Assembly (NCBI GenBank): GCA_003543035.1
Contig: DPJL01000222.1
Coordinates: 1-5,812 of the forward strand
Origin: Micromonosporaceae bacterium
Lineage (GTDB): Bacteria; Actinomycetota; Actinomycetes; Mycobacteriales; Micromonosporaceae
Length of the DNA stretch: 5,812 nt
Direction of reading: 5' to 3'
Position numbers and translations under genes: made by a program. Of the stretch, positions 1-5,812 are shown one piece after another. The first letter of the stretch is position 1. Every line of letters begins with the position of its first letter. The notes beneath the pieces were generated by a model. The model saw only the letters and a program-made list of their open reading frames with translations, searched no databases and had not been told where the DNA came from.

Positions 1-552
1 GGTGCCGCCGTGCCCGACGAGACGCGGATGGCCATGGTCGGGACGTCGATGGCGTCCTCGATGGTGCTGTTGCACGACGGCATCGGCCAGCCTTGGCGCG
101 ACCCGGTCTTCAGCTCGAGCTGGATTCACGACCGGGTTGCCGAGCTCTTTGCCACCTCGATCGTGTGGCGGCCCGGTGCGCAGGAATTGCTGCATGAGGT
201 GCGAGCGGCCGGGATCCCGACCGCTCTGGTGACCGCGACCGAGCGCAGGCTCGTCGAGATCGCCATCGACACCGCTGGGCGGCACAACTTCGATGTGCTC
301 GTCTGCGGGGACGAGGTCTCAAACACCAAGCCACATCCCGAGCCCTATCTGGTCGCGGCCCGTCTGCTCGGGGTGTCGCCGCAAGACTGTGTCGCCATTG
401 AGGATTCGCCGACCGGGGTGGCCAGTGCGGCCGAGGCAGGGGCCTGGGTGCTCGCGATCCCGCATCACGTCCCGCTCAGTGAAGGCCCTCGGATCACTTT
501 GCGCTCAACACTTTCCGGCTTGACGCTCGCCGATCTGAGGACCCTCTTTTAA
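1..552 (+). CDS. HAD-superfamily hydrolase (phosphatase / beta-phosphoglucomutase-like), 5'-truncated by window edge
   Basis: The frame is open from base 1 to the TAA at 550-552, giving 183 visible residues. HAD motifs II to IV are present. Motif II is the Thr in TALVTAT (about residues 74-80), motif III is the Lys in SNTKPHPEPY (Lys110), and motif IV is IEDSPTGVASAAEAG (about 133-147), whose acidic pair binds Mg2+. Motif I (DxDxT, with the nucleophilic Asp) is absent, so an N-terminal stretch of very roughly 40 residues, estimated from family size, lies left of the window. The GTG at base 10 is therefore unlikely to be the true start. The visible N-terminal part would be the helical cap of a subfamily I enzyme. 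Family members are cytoplasmic and dephosphorylate phosphoglycolate, sugar phosphates and similar small molecules; the substrate cannot be read from this sequence. The gene converges on the GH16 gene and ends just before a shared hairpin. The HAD assignment is firm, the substrate unknown. Confidence 0.9.
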   Translation, partial: GAAVPDETRMAMVGTSMASSMVLLHDGIGQPWRDPVFSSSWIHDRVAELFATSIVWRPGAQELLHEVRAAGIPTALVTATERRLVEIAIDTAGRHNFDVLVCGDEVSNTKPHPEPYLVAARLLGVSPQDCVAIEDSPTGVASAAEAGAWVLAIPHHVPLSEGPRITLRSTLSGLTLADLRTLF

Positions 553-553
553 A

Positions 554-592
554 AGCGGCGTGTGGCCGGCCGCGCTCCGGCCACACGCCGCT
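554..592. terminator. Bidirectional Rho-independent terminator between convergent genes
   Basis: Arms at 554-569 (AGCGGCGTGTGGCCGG) and 577-592 form a perfect 16-bp, GC-rich stem with a 7-nt loop. Reading plus, the stem follows the HAD stop codon directly and is followed by GTCTTT. Reading minus, it lies 8 bases past the GH16 stop and is followed by TTT then AAAAG. Both T-tracts are short, as is common for actinomycete terminators. The position in a 48-bp convergent gap supports use in both directions. Confidence 0.85.
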
Positions 593-600
593 GTCTTTGG

Positions 601-2523
601 TCAGTGGCCGAAGGTGATCCAGTTGACGTTGACATAGTCAGCTGGCTGGCCGCTGGTGAAGGTGATGTAGACGTTGTGGGTGCCGGTGACGCCGGAGATG
701 TTCGCCGGCACCGTCCGCCAGGCCTGCCAGCCGCCCGTGTTGGCGACCGCAAAGCTGCCTATCGGGGTGGCGGTTTGACTGTCCAGCCGGACCTCGACCA
801 GACCACTCACCCCGCCTCCCGCGCCACTGGCAACCCGGCCCAGGAACTGTGTGGCAGCGCTGGAGCCGAAGTTGACGTTCTGGAACAGTACCCAGTCACC
901 GTTGCCGACGGTCGTGATGTTCTGCCCGCCTCCGGTGTCAGTTGTTCCCTGAACTGTCACGCCACCCTGAGCGTTGAACGACTCCGCCTGGATGGTGCCG
1001 TAGGCGTCCCGCCCGCCCGGCGGAGGCGACGACGTAGGACTCGTGGTCGGCGAGCTGGTCGTGGGCGGTGGCGAGGTCGTCTGCCCGGCACAGGCGCCGA
1101 ATACCTGGAACTCGAACAGCGAGTACCCATATCCGGTCGCCCGCATCGTGCCGTTCATCCGTACGTATCTGGCGCTCGTGACCACCCGTAGGTCATCGGT
1201 CCCGCCGTCGCCGAAGTACTCCTGGTAGGCGTTCGTCCACGTGGACCCGGTGGTCGACGTTTGTATCGTGTAGCCGCTGGCGTAGGCAGCCTCCCAGTCG
1301 AGCTTGACTCGGGTGATCGGCTGGATGGAACCCAGATCGACCTGCATCCACTGCGGGTCGCTCCACTGGCTGGACCAGCGGGTGGCCATGTTGCCGTCGA
1401 CGGCGTACTGCGGGGCCAGGTTCGCGGCCTCGTTGCTCGACGAGCTGGTGGGCCGGTTCTGCGAGATCAGCGGCCCGCAGGTCTGCGGCGGCGACGGTGG
1501 CGGTGAAGGCGACTCGGTGCTTCCGGGCGGGCCGACCGCCGGCGGCGGTGCGTTGGCCGCGCCGTGGTAGGCCACCACGTAGTCGACGTCTAGGTGCCCG
1601 CCACCGGTGGTGGCGCCGTTCAGCGGCCCGAGTGTGTTGGCCGGCATCTCGCCACCCATGGCGATGTTCAGGATGATGAAGAAGCCGTGGCTGCCGAACG
1701 CCTGATCCCATACAGCGGCGGGAATGTTGCCACCGCGCTGGACCCGCCAGGTCTGGCGGCCGTCAAGGTAGAACGTCGCTGACGAGTCGGCGGCGCTCCA
1801 ATCGATCGTGTACCGGTGGAAACCCTTGGTGCATGCGGTCGGCTGGCAGCCAACCGGGCCACCGTTGCCCACGCCGGATTTCTCGTTACACGGCCCGCCA
1901 GGTGACGTTCCACAGTGGACAGTGGACCAGACCCGGTTGGCGCCGTTGACGTTTTCCATGATGTCGAATTCGCCGACCATGGGCCAGTTCCACCAGTTGC
2001 CGCGGTAGGGGCCGCCCAGCATCCAGAAAGCGGGCCAGTAGCCGGCCGACTGTCCGTTGGGCGCTTCGGGCAGCCGCAGCGATGCTTCGACGCGAAGCTT
2101 GCCGCCGGCCGGCGGCCGGAAGTCCTGCCGGTTGGTCTCGACGCGTGCCGCGGTCCACGGGCCCATGCCCTGGCCACGCGCGGTAATGCTCATGACCCCA
2201 CCGGCCACCGAGACAGCGGCCGCGGTGGAGGTCTCGACCTCGCCGGTGCCGAAGTTGGCCGGTCCACCGGGATACGAGGTGCCCTCGATGATCCGCCAGT
2301 TACCGCTCAAGCCACCGCCGTTGAAGTCGTCGAGGAAGTTCTGGGTCCAGCCCGTCGGCGTGGGCGGCGCCGCGGCTAGAGCGTTATTGGAAGTCACGGT
2401 CGCGGCAACGCCGGCTGTGACGGCCAGAGCTGCGGCAATGCCGGCGGCGGAGAGCCGGGTGCGGAGTGTGGATCTTCGTTGAACCACTTGGCCGGCGCTT
2501 TCCGGGAATGTTTGAGGCGTCAT
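601..2523 (-). CDS. Secreted GH16 beta-glucanase (laminarinase-like) with CBM32-like and CBM6 modules
   Basis: A 640-residue extracellular polysaccharidase. Residues 1-50 form an export signal: RR at 16-17, a hydrophobic stretch at about 26-42, and a likely cleavage after ALA at 48-50. The GH16 domain spans about 57-321. Its active site is EFDIME (185-190), the ExDxxE form typical of laminarinase-type members, with E185 as expected nucleophile and E190 as acid/base. Cys204, 212, 226 and 231 could form disulfides. A Pro/Ser-rich linker (322-347) leads to an F5/8 type C (discoidin, CBM32-like) module bracketed by Cys349 and Cys478. A Pro/Ser/Thr linker (about 479-505) leads to a CBM6 module (506-640) with aromatic residues W544, W599, W602 and W635. 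Such enzymes cut internal beta-1,3 (or mixed 1,3/1,4) glucans outside the cell while the CBMs hold the polymer. Another beta-linked glycan, such as a galactan, is not excluded. The ATG at 2523 is chosen because AGAAGGG lies 7 bases upstream and the signal peptide follows; an in-frame ATG at 2583 has no ribosome site. Confidence 0.93.
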   Translation of the reverse strand: MTPQTFPESAGQVVQRRSTLRTRLSAAGIAAALAVTAGVAATVTSNNALAAAPPTPTGWTQNFLDDFNGGGLSGNWRIIEGTSYPGGPANFGTGEVETSTAAAVSVAGGVMSITARGQGMGPWTAARVETNRQDFRPPAGGKLRVEASLRLPEAPNGQSAGYWPAFWMLGGPYRGNWWNWPMVGEFDIMENVNGANRVWSTVHCGTSPGGPCNEKSGVGNGGPVGCQPTACTKGFHRYTIDWSAADSSATFYLDGRQTWRVQRGGNIPAAVWDQAFGSHGFFIILNIAMGGEMPANTLGPLNGATTGGGHLDVDYVVAYHGAANAPPPAVGPPGSTESPSPPPSPPQTCGPLISQNRPTSSSSNEAANLAPQYAVDGNMATRWSSQWSDPQWMQVDLGSIQPITRVKLDWEAAYASGYTIQTSTTGSTWTNAYQEYFGDGGTDDLRVVTSARYVRMNGTMRATGYGYSLFEFQVFGACAGQTTSPPPTTSSPTTSPTSSPPPGGRDAYGTIQAESFNAQGGVTVQGTTDTGGGQNITTVGNGDWVLFQNVNFGSSAATQFLGRVASGAGGGVSGLVEVRLDSQTATPIGSFAVANTGGWQAWRTVPANISGVTGTHNVYITFTSGQPADYVNVNWITFGH

Positions 2524-2530
2524 CGAATGA

Positions 2531-2537
2531 CCCTTCT
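2531..2537 (-). promoter_or_regulatory. Ribosome binding site of the GH16 gene
   Basis: On the minus strand AGAAGGG sits 7 bases before the ATG at 2523-2521. It fixes this start over the in-frame ATG 60 bases upstream, which has no purine-rich Shine-Dalgarno match in front of it. Confidence 0.7.
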
Positions 2538-2620
2538 CAAAGGCATGGGGGAGTGAAGATCGGCGCGCCCCTCCGGGATACATCGGAGGTCATAGGGCAC
2601 GTCGTGTGTCGCCTACATTT

Positions 2621-2638
2621 CGAGAGAGCGCTCTCTCG
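2621..2638. promoter_or_regulatory. Perfect 18-bp palindromic operator (LacI-family-like) over the predicted start point
   Basis: CGAGAGAGCGCTCTCTCG is a perfect 9+9 inverted repeat with a central CG. Even-length palindromes centred on a CG step (core AGCGCT) are typical of LacI/GalR-family repressors. The core resembles the TGGGAGCGCTCCCA box bound by CebR/CelR cellobiose repressors of actinomycetes, but the flanks differ (GAGA in place of GGGA). It begins 5 bases downstream of the proposed -10 box, so it should cover the transcription start of the GH16 gene, where a bound repressor would block RNA polymerase. The palindrome is directly visible; the regulator and inducer are inferred, and no regulator gene lies in the window. 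Confidence 0.75.
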
Positions 2639-2643
2639 GTAAC

Positions 2644-2671
2644 AATGTATCGAAACTTTCCCTAACGTCAA
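2644..2671 (-). promoter_or_regulatory. Sigma70-type promoter of the GH16 gene
   Basis: On the minus strand TTGACG (2671-2666) matches the -35 consensus at five of six positions. After a 16-base spacer, TACATT (2649-2644) matches the -10 consensus TATAAT at four of six. Transcription would start near 2637, giving a 5' leader of about 115 bases before the ATG at 2523. Palindromes in the spacer and over the start point fit a regulated promoter. The call rests on consensus matching only. Confidence 0.6.
2652..2660. promoter_or_regulatory. GAAACTTTC palindrome inside the promoter spacer, putative second operator
   Basis: GAAACTTTC is a perfect 4-1-4 inverted repeat. With one more base on each side it reads CGAAACTTTCC, one base short of the CGAAANTTTCG type of palindrome described near Streptomyces xylanase and other polysaccharidase genes. 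It lies wholly between the proposed -35 and -10 boxes of the GH16 promoter, where a bound protein would compete with RNA polymerase. Short palindromes can arise by chance, so the support is mainly positional. Confidence 0.5.
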
Positions 2672-2759
2672 TGCCAATCCGCTTCGATTCCAACTTCACG
2701 ATGTGAATCTACGTAGGTCGATACTTGGAGTGAAACATCTGATGACTGGGCGCAAACGA

Positions 2760-2797
2760 AAGGAGATCCGCGGCCAGGCGGGGCCGCGGATCTCCTT
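2760..2797 (-). terminator. Rho-independent terminator of the ABC transporter operon
   Basis: Arms at 2760-2775 (AAGGAGATCCGCGGCC) and 2782-2797 pair perfectly over 16 bp with a 6-base loop. On the minus strand the hairpin starts 17 bases after the permease stop codon and its 3' arm runs into TTTCGTTTG, a broken T-tract. It should stop transcripts of the ABC operon before they reach the GH16 promoter. Confidence 0.85.
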
Positions 2798-2814
2798 GCT
2801 GGGGAAGGGCTTTG

Positions 2815-5346
2815 TTACTCGTAGGAGATCGCCTGCAGCACGTTGGTCCGAGCCGCGCGGATCGCGGGGAGGACCGCGGCGATGACCCCGACGATCGCTC
2901 CGAGCACGAGGTAGATGCCCATCTGCTCCCACGGGAGCACGATCTGCTTGAGGCCCTCGTCGGCCAGACCCTTGACCACGGCCGAACCGAGCCCGACGCC
3001 GACCGCGAGCCCCAGCAGTGCGCCGAAGACCGTGATCACCACCGCCTCTACCGTGATCATGCGCATGGTCGCCATCCGGCTGAGCCCGATTGCCCGCAGC
3101 AGACCCAGCTCGCGAGTGCGCTCCAAAACGGACAGTGCGAGCGTGTTGATGACACCCAACACCGCGATCAGGATTGCCAGCCCGAGCAGGATCTGGATCA
3201 TCAGCAGGAACTGAGCCGTCTCCGCGGCCTGGGAGTCCAGGTACTCGGTCGTGTTCTGTATCAACATTTCCGGGCTGTCGACAAGCAGCGCTTCGAGCTG
3301 TTTGCGTGACTCGGCAACATTGGCGCTCCCGCGAAGGTCGACGAAGGCCACCGACGGCAGTTGCTGGCGCATGCCTTCGACCGCGTCCATCCCGAAGATC
3401 ATGCCGCCGTAGATGTCCTGTCGCTTGTAGATGCCGCCGAGCTTGTAGTCGCGCTCCAGGCCATTGGCGTGCTGCACCTTGATGGTGCTGCCCACGGTCA
3501 GCCCGCGTTCCGTGGCTCGCTCGTCGTCGATGACGAACTCAGCCGCACCAGGCTGCGCCAGCGAACCGGCCACCGGGCTCAGCGAGAACATCTTCGCCTC
3601 GGCCGGCAGGTCGGTGCTGGAGCTGATCCAGCCCGGCTTCCCGTCGATCATCGCCTGATCGCCGTATTCGGCCGCGACCGCTTCCACCCCGGGGATCTGC
3701 TTCATCTTCGGCAGGAGCGCCGCATCGAAGGTTGGCTCCAGGCCCGGGCTGCCCTGACCGGAGATGATCAGATCGGCGTGGAAAGTCTCCGCAACGGTGC
3801 CGCGCAGACTTCGGTCGGCCGAGGTGATGATGGTGTTGATCCCGGTCACCAGGGCGATGCCCACCATGAGGGCGGCCGCGGTGATCGCAGTACGGCGTGG
3901 GTTGCGGCCCGAGTTGAGCCGGCCCAGCTTGCCCGCGACGGACCAGGAGAAGAGGCGCCCCAGTACCGAAACCGCGGGCTTGGCAAGGATCGGGCTGAGC
4001 AGGGCCACGCCGATGAAGGCCGCCAGGACACCACCGAGCATGTACCAGACGTTCTCCGTGATCCCATAGGCGATCAGTCCACCGCCGATGGCGGTGATGA
4101 TGCCGCCCGAGACGGTGAGCTTGGTGAGCGGCCGGTCCGGCGTGGCGACCTCTTGCAGCGCCGCCACCGGAGGCACGCGTGAGGCGCGGATCGCCGGAAG
4201 CACCGCCGCGATCACCGTGATGACAAGGCCCACCGCGAACGCACTGATCACCGCGGCCAGGGGCAGGCTCACGCCGGCGAGTTGGACCGCCGATTGACTC
4301 GCGAACAGTTGGGACAGCAGCGCGCCGACTCCATATCCGGCGGCGAGTCCCAGCACCGAGGCGATCAGTCCAATCACGACTGCCTCAACCAGTACCGCAC
4401 CGATCATCTGTCCCCGGCTGGCGCCGAGTGCGCGCGACAGCGCCAATTCCTTGGTGCGCTGAGCCACGATGATGGAGAAGGTGTTGAGAATCAGGAAGGT
4501 GCCGACGAAAAGGGCCACTCCGGCGAAGCCGAGCAGGATCTTGTTGAAGACGTCGAGCACCTCTTTAAACCCGCTAGCCATTGCGGCAGCGGCCTCCTTA
4601 CCGGTTTGCACGACATAACCGTTGCCCAGCTTGGATTTGAGTGCATCGCGCAAAGCGGCGGGGTCTGTACCTGACGCGGCTGTCACGCTGACGCTCGTGT
4701 ACCCGCCGACCTTGCCCAGCATGAGTTTCTGGGCCACCGGCTCGGTAAACAACACCTCGGTCACCGGGCCGCGGCTGTCGAGCTTGTCCTCGTAGCCGAA
4801 GATGCCGACGAGTTTGAACATCTGCTTCGGCTGCGTGGTCAGCACTCCGACCTCGTCGCCGACTTTGATCCCGGCGGTCTTGGCCAGCGCGGCGTTGACC
4901 ACGATTTCGTTGTCCGCGTTGGGAGCCCGGCCCTCACGCAGCTCCCGTCCACCAACCTCGCCGGTCCAGTTGCCACCAAAACGGGGCGGGCCGAAGGTCG
5001 ACACGACCTTGCCGTCGGAGCCGATAACCCTTGCACCGTCGGCCTGGACGTCGCCTATCGCTTCCTTGATGCCGGCGACCTGACGCACTGAAGCGAGGTC
5101 AGCCGCGGTGAGAAGGCCCGGGACGGACTCACCCTCCATTTCGGACACCGCGACGGCCGGATCGGCGGTCACGATGACATCGGTGCCGGCCAGCGACGTG
5201 GCGAATATGTTGTCGAAGGAGCGGCCCAGCGAATCGGTGAGCACAAACGAGCCGGACACGAACATCACGCCGAGCAGCACGGCCAGCCCCGACAGGATCA
5301 GCCTTAGTTTGCGAGCCAGCAGGCTCTTCAGAGTTGCCCGCAACAT
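2815..5346 (-). CDS. ABC transporter permease, FtsX/MacB-type with two FtsX domains
   Basis: An 843-residue membrane protein. An N-terminal membrane segment (about 16-37) is followed by a large extracytoplasmic MacB-like domain (about 38-265). Next come three segments of the first FtsX domain (about 268-292, 314-345, 361-386), two further segments (about 412-428 and 434-456), another near 487-508, a second extracytoplasmic domain (about 509-710), and the second FtsX domain (about 712-738, 763-790, 806-828). That makes about ten segments by eye. The halves are homologous: VIAAVLPAIRA occurs at both 378-388 and 821-831, and ALSRALGASR (302-311) matches GLLRAIGLSR (748-757). Relatives act with a LolD/MacB-type ATPase in mechanotransmission, lipoprotein or peptide export, or antibiotic resistance, without forming a classic substrate channel. 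The substrate here is unknown. The ATG at 5346 overlaps the ATPase stop (TGATG), and a GGAG lies 10 bases upstream, so translation is probably coupled. The TAA at 2815-2817 is followed by a terminator. The length is normal for the long actinobacterial permeases. Confidence 0.93.
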   Translation of the reverse strand: MLRATLKSLLARKLRLILSGLAVLLGVMFVSGSFVLTDSLGRSFDNIFATSLAGTDVIVTADPAVAVSEMEGESVPGLLTAADLASVRQVAGIKEAIGDVQADGARVIGSDGKVVSTFGPPRFGGNWTGEVGGRELREGRAPNADNEIVVNAALAKTAGIKVGDEVGVLTTQPKQMFKLVGIFGYEDKLDSRGPVTEVLFTEPVAQKLMLGKVGGYTSVSVTAASGTDPAALRDALKSKLGNGYVVQTGKEAAAAMASGFKEVLDVFNKILLGFAGVALFVGTFLILNTFSIIVAQRTKELALSRALGASRGQMIGAVLVEAVVIGLIASVLGLAAGYGVGALLSQLFASQSAVQLAGVSLPLAAVISAFAVGLVITVIAAVLPAIRASRVPPVAALQEVATPDRPLTKLTVSGGIITAIGGGLIAYGITENVWYMLGGVLAAFIGVALLSPILAKPAVSVLGRLFSWSVAGKLGRLNSGRNPRRTAITAAALMVGIALVTGINTIITSADRSLRGTVAETFHADLIISGQGSPGLEPTFDAALLPKMKQIPGVEAVAAEYGDQAMIDGKPGWISSSTDLPAEAKMFSLSPVAGSLAQPGAAEFVIDDERATERGLTVGSTIKVQHANGLERDYKLGGIYKRQDIYGGMIFGMDAVEGMRQQLPSVAFVDLRGSANVAESRKQLEALLVDSPEMLIQNTTEYLDSQAAETAQFLLMIQILLGLAILIAVLGVINTLALSVLERTRELGLLRAIGLSRMATMRMITVEAVVITVFGALLGLAVGVGLGSAVVKGLADEGLKQIVLPWEQMGIYLVLGAIVGVIAAVLPAIRAARTNVLQAISYE

Positions 5347-5812
5347 CAGTGATCGGCTCCGATGCGCTTGATGGTGTCGAGCACGGCCTCGGCGGTGGGG
5401 CTCTCCAGCGTGTCCACGATGCTGCCGTCGGCCAGGAAGATCACCCTGTCCGCGTAGGAGGCTGCGGTCGCGTCGTGCGTGACCATGACGATCGTCTGGC
5501 CGTGCGCGCTCACCGAGTGGCGCAGGAAGTTGAGCACCTCGTTACCGGACTTGCTGTCCAGGTTTCCGGTCGGCTCGTCCGCGAAGATCACGTCCGGCCG
5601 GGAGACCAGGGCTCGGGCGCAGGCGACCCGCTGCTGCTGACCGCCGGAGAGCTGCGAGGGGCGGTGGCTCAACCGGTCACCCAGACCAACTGTGTCGATC
5701 ACTGTCTTGAACCAGGCCCTGTCGGGCTTGCGGCCCGCGATCGCCAACGGCAGCAGGATGTTCTCCTCCGCGGTGAGCGTGGGCAGCAGATTGAACTGCT
5801 GGAAGATGAAGC
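5346..5812 (-). CDS. ABC transporter ATP-binding protein (LolD/MacB-like), N-terminus beyond window
   Basis: The frame is open to the right edge, giving 154 C-terminal residues. Visible in order are the Q-loop (FQQFNLLPTLTAEENI, about 3-18), the ABC signature LSGGQQQRV (54-62), Walker B VIFADEP with catalytic Glu79, the GNLDSKSG D-loop region (82-89), and the H-loop VTHD with His112. Walker A and the first 80 or so residues lie outside, judging by the usual length of 220-260. The DEPTGNLD and LSGGQQQR signatures, together with FQQFNLLP, are typical of the LolD/MacB/FtsE-like group that partners FtsX-type permeases, matching the gene that follows. The protein acts at the cytoplasmic face, hydrolysing ATP to drive the permease. 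Its TGA (5348-5346) shares one base with the permease ATG. All visible catalytic motifs look intact. Confidence 0.95.
   Translation of the reverse strand, partial: FIFQQFNLLPTLTAEENILLPLAIAGRKPDRAWFKTVIDTVGLGDRLSHRPSQLSGGQQQRVACARALVSRPDVIFADEPTGNLDSKSGNEVLNFLRHSVSAHGQTIVMVTHDATAASYADRVIFLADGSIVDTLESPTAEAVLDTIKRIGADH

Noticed and set aside
10..12. GTG at base 10 as the true start of the HAD gene
   Set aside because: The frame is open to base 1 and HAD motif I (DxDxT), essential in this family, would be missing; the gene simply enters from outside the window.
1009..1089. Repetitive GGCG/GTCG-rich stretch that looks like a short tandem repeat
   Set aside because: It encodes the Pro/Ser/Thr linker before CBM6, so low complexity is expected. 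Unit length is irregular and there are no spacers, so it is not a CRISPR array or a mobile-element end.
562..1191. Plus-strand open frame (209 codons) opposite the CBM6 and linker part of the GH16 gene
   Set aside because: It starts inside the terminator hairpin, shows no family features, and mirrors an unambiguous carbohydrate-binding domain on the other strand.
2521..2583. Longer GH16 reading frame starting at the ATG at 2583 (660 residues)
   Set aside because: There is no Shine-Dalgarno match before it, the extra 20 residues would precede an otherwise normal signal peptide, and the ATG at 2523 has AGAAGGG at 7-base spacing.
2709..2716. CTACGTAG palindrome in the intergenic region
   Set aside because: It is only 8 bp long, is not positioned at a recognisable promoter, and is of a length expected by chance.
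3361..4182. Long plus-strand open frame (273 codons) opposite the permease gene
   Set aside because: Its product is rich in His, Arg, Asp and Gln with no recognisable domain. It is an antisense shadow of the GC-biased permease gene, which has clear FtsX motifs and membrane segments.

Overview
The window looks like chromosomal DNA of a high-GC actinomycete, probably a soil or plant-litter saprophyte. The signs are strong G/C bias at third codon positions, Ala/Gly/Val-rich proteins, a secreted multi-modular glycoside hydrolase with Pro/Ser/Thr linkers, and actinomycete-style palindromic sugar operators. I cannot name the genus.

Layout from left to right. (1) Bases 1-552, plus strand: the 3' part of a HAD-superfamily phosphatase/phosphomutase-like gene, whose N-terminus lies outside the window. 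(2) Bases 554-592: a perfect 16-bp hairpin in the 48-bp gap between two convergent genes, probably terminating both. (3) Bases 601-2523, minus strand: a complete gene for a 640-residue secreted enzyme. Its modules are an export signal, a GH16 catalytic domain with the EFDIME active-site motif, a linker, an F5/8 type C (CBM32-like) module, a second linker and a C-terminal CBM6 module. A beta-1,3-glucanase (laminarinase-like) is the best guess. (4) Bases 2524-2814: a regulatory intergenic region. It holds a sigma70-type promoter reading into the GH16 gene, a GAAACTTTC palindrome between its -35 and -10 boxes, a perfect 18-bp CGAGAGAGC/GCTCTCTCG palindrome over the predicted start point, and the terminator of the next operon. 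(5) Bases 2815-5346, minus strand: a complete 843-residue FtsX/MacB-type ABC permease with two homologous membrane halves. (6) Bases 5346-5812, minus strand: the C-terminal two-thirds or so of its ABC ATPase, which runs off the right edge. The ATPase stop and permease start overlap as TGATG.

The ABC pair is one translationally coupled exporter or lipoprotein-release-type unit. It is separated from the GH16 gene by a terminator and a new promoter, so the two need not be functionally linked. The GH16 gene appears to be independently and tightly controlled, most likely by sugar-responsive repressors, as is usual for secreted polysaccharidases in actinomycetes. I found no mobile element, CRISPR array, tRNA/rRNA gene or defence system. 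No clearly novel system is visible; the two-palindrome promoter is the part most worth a second look.
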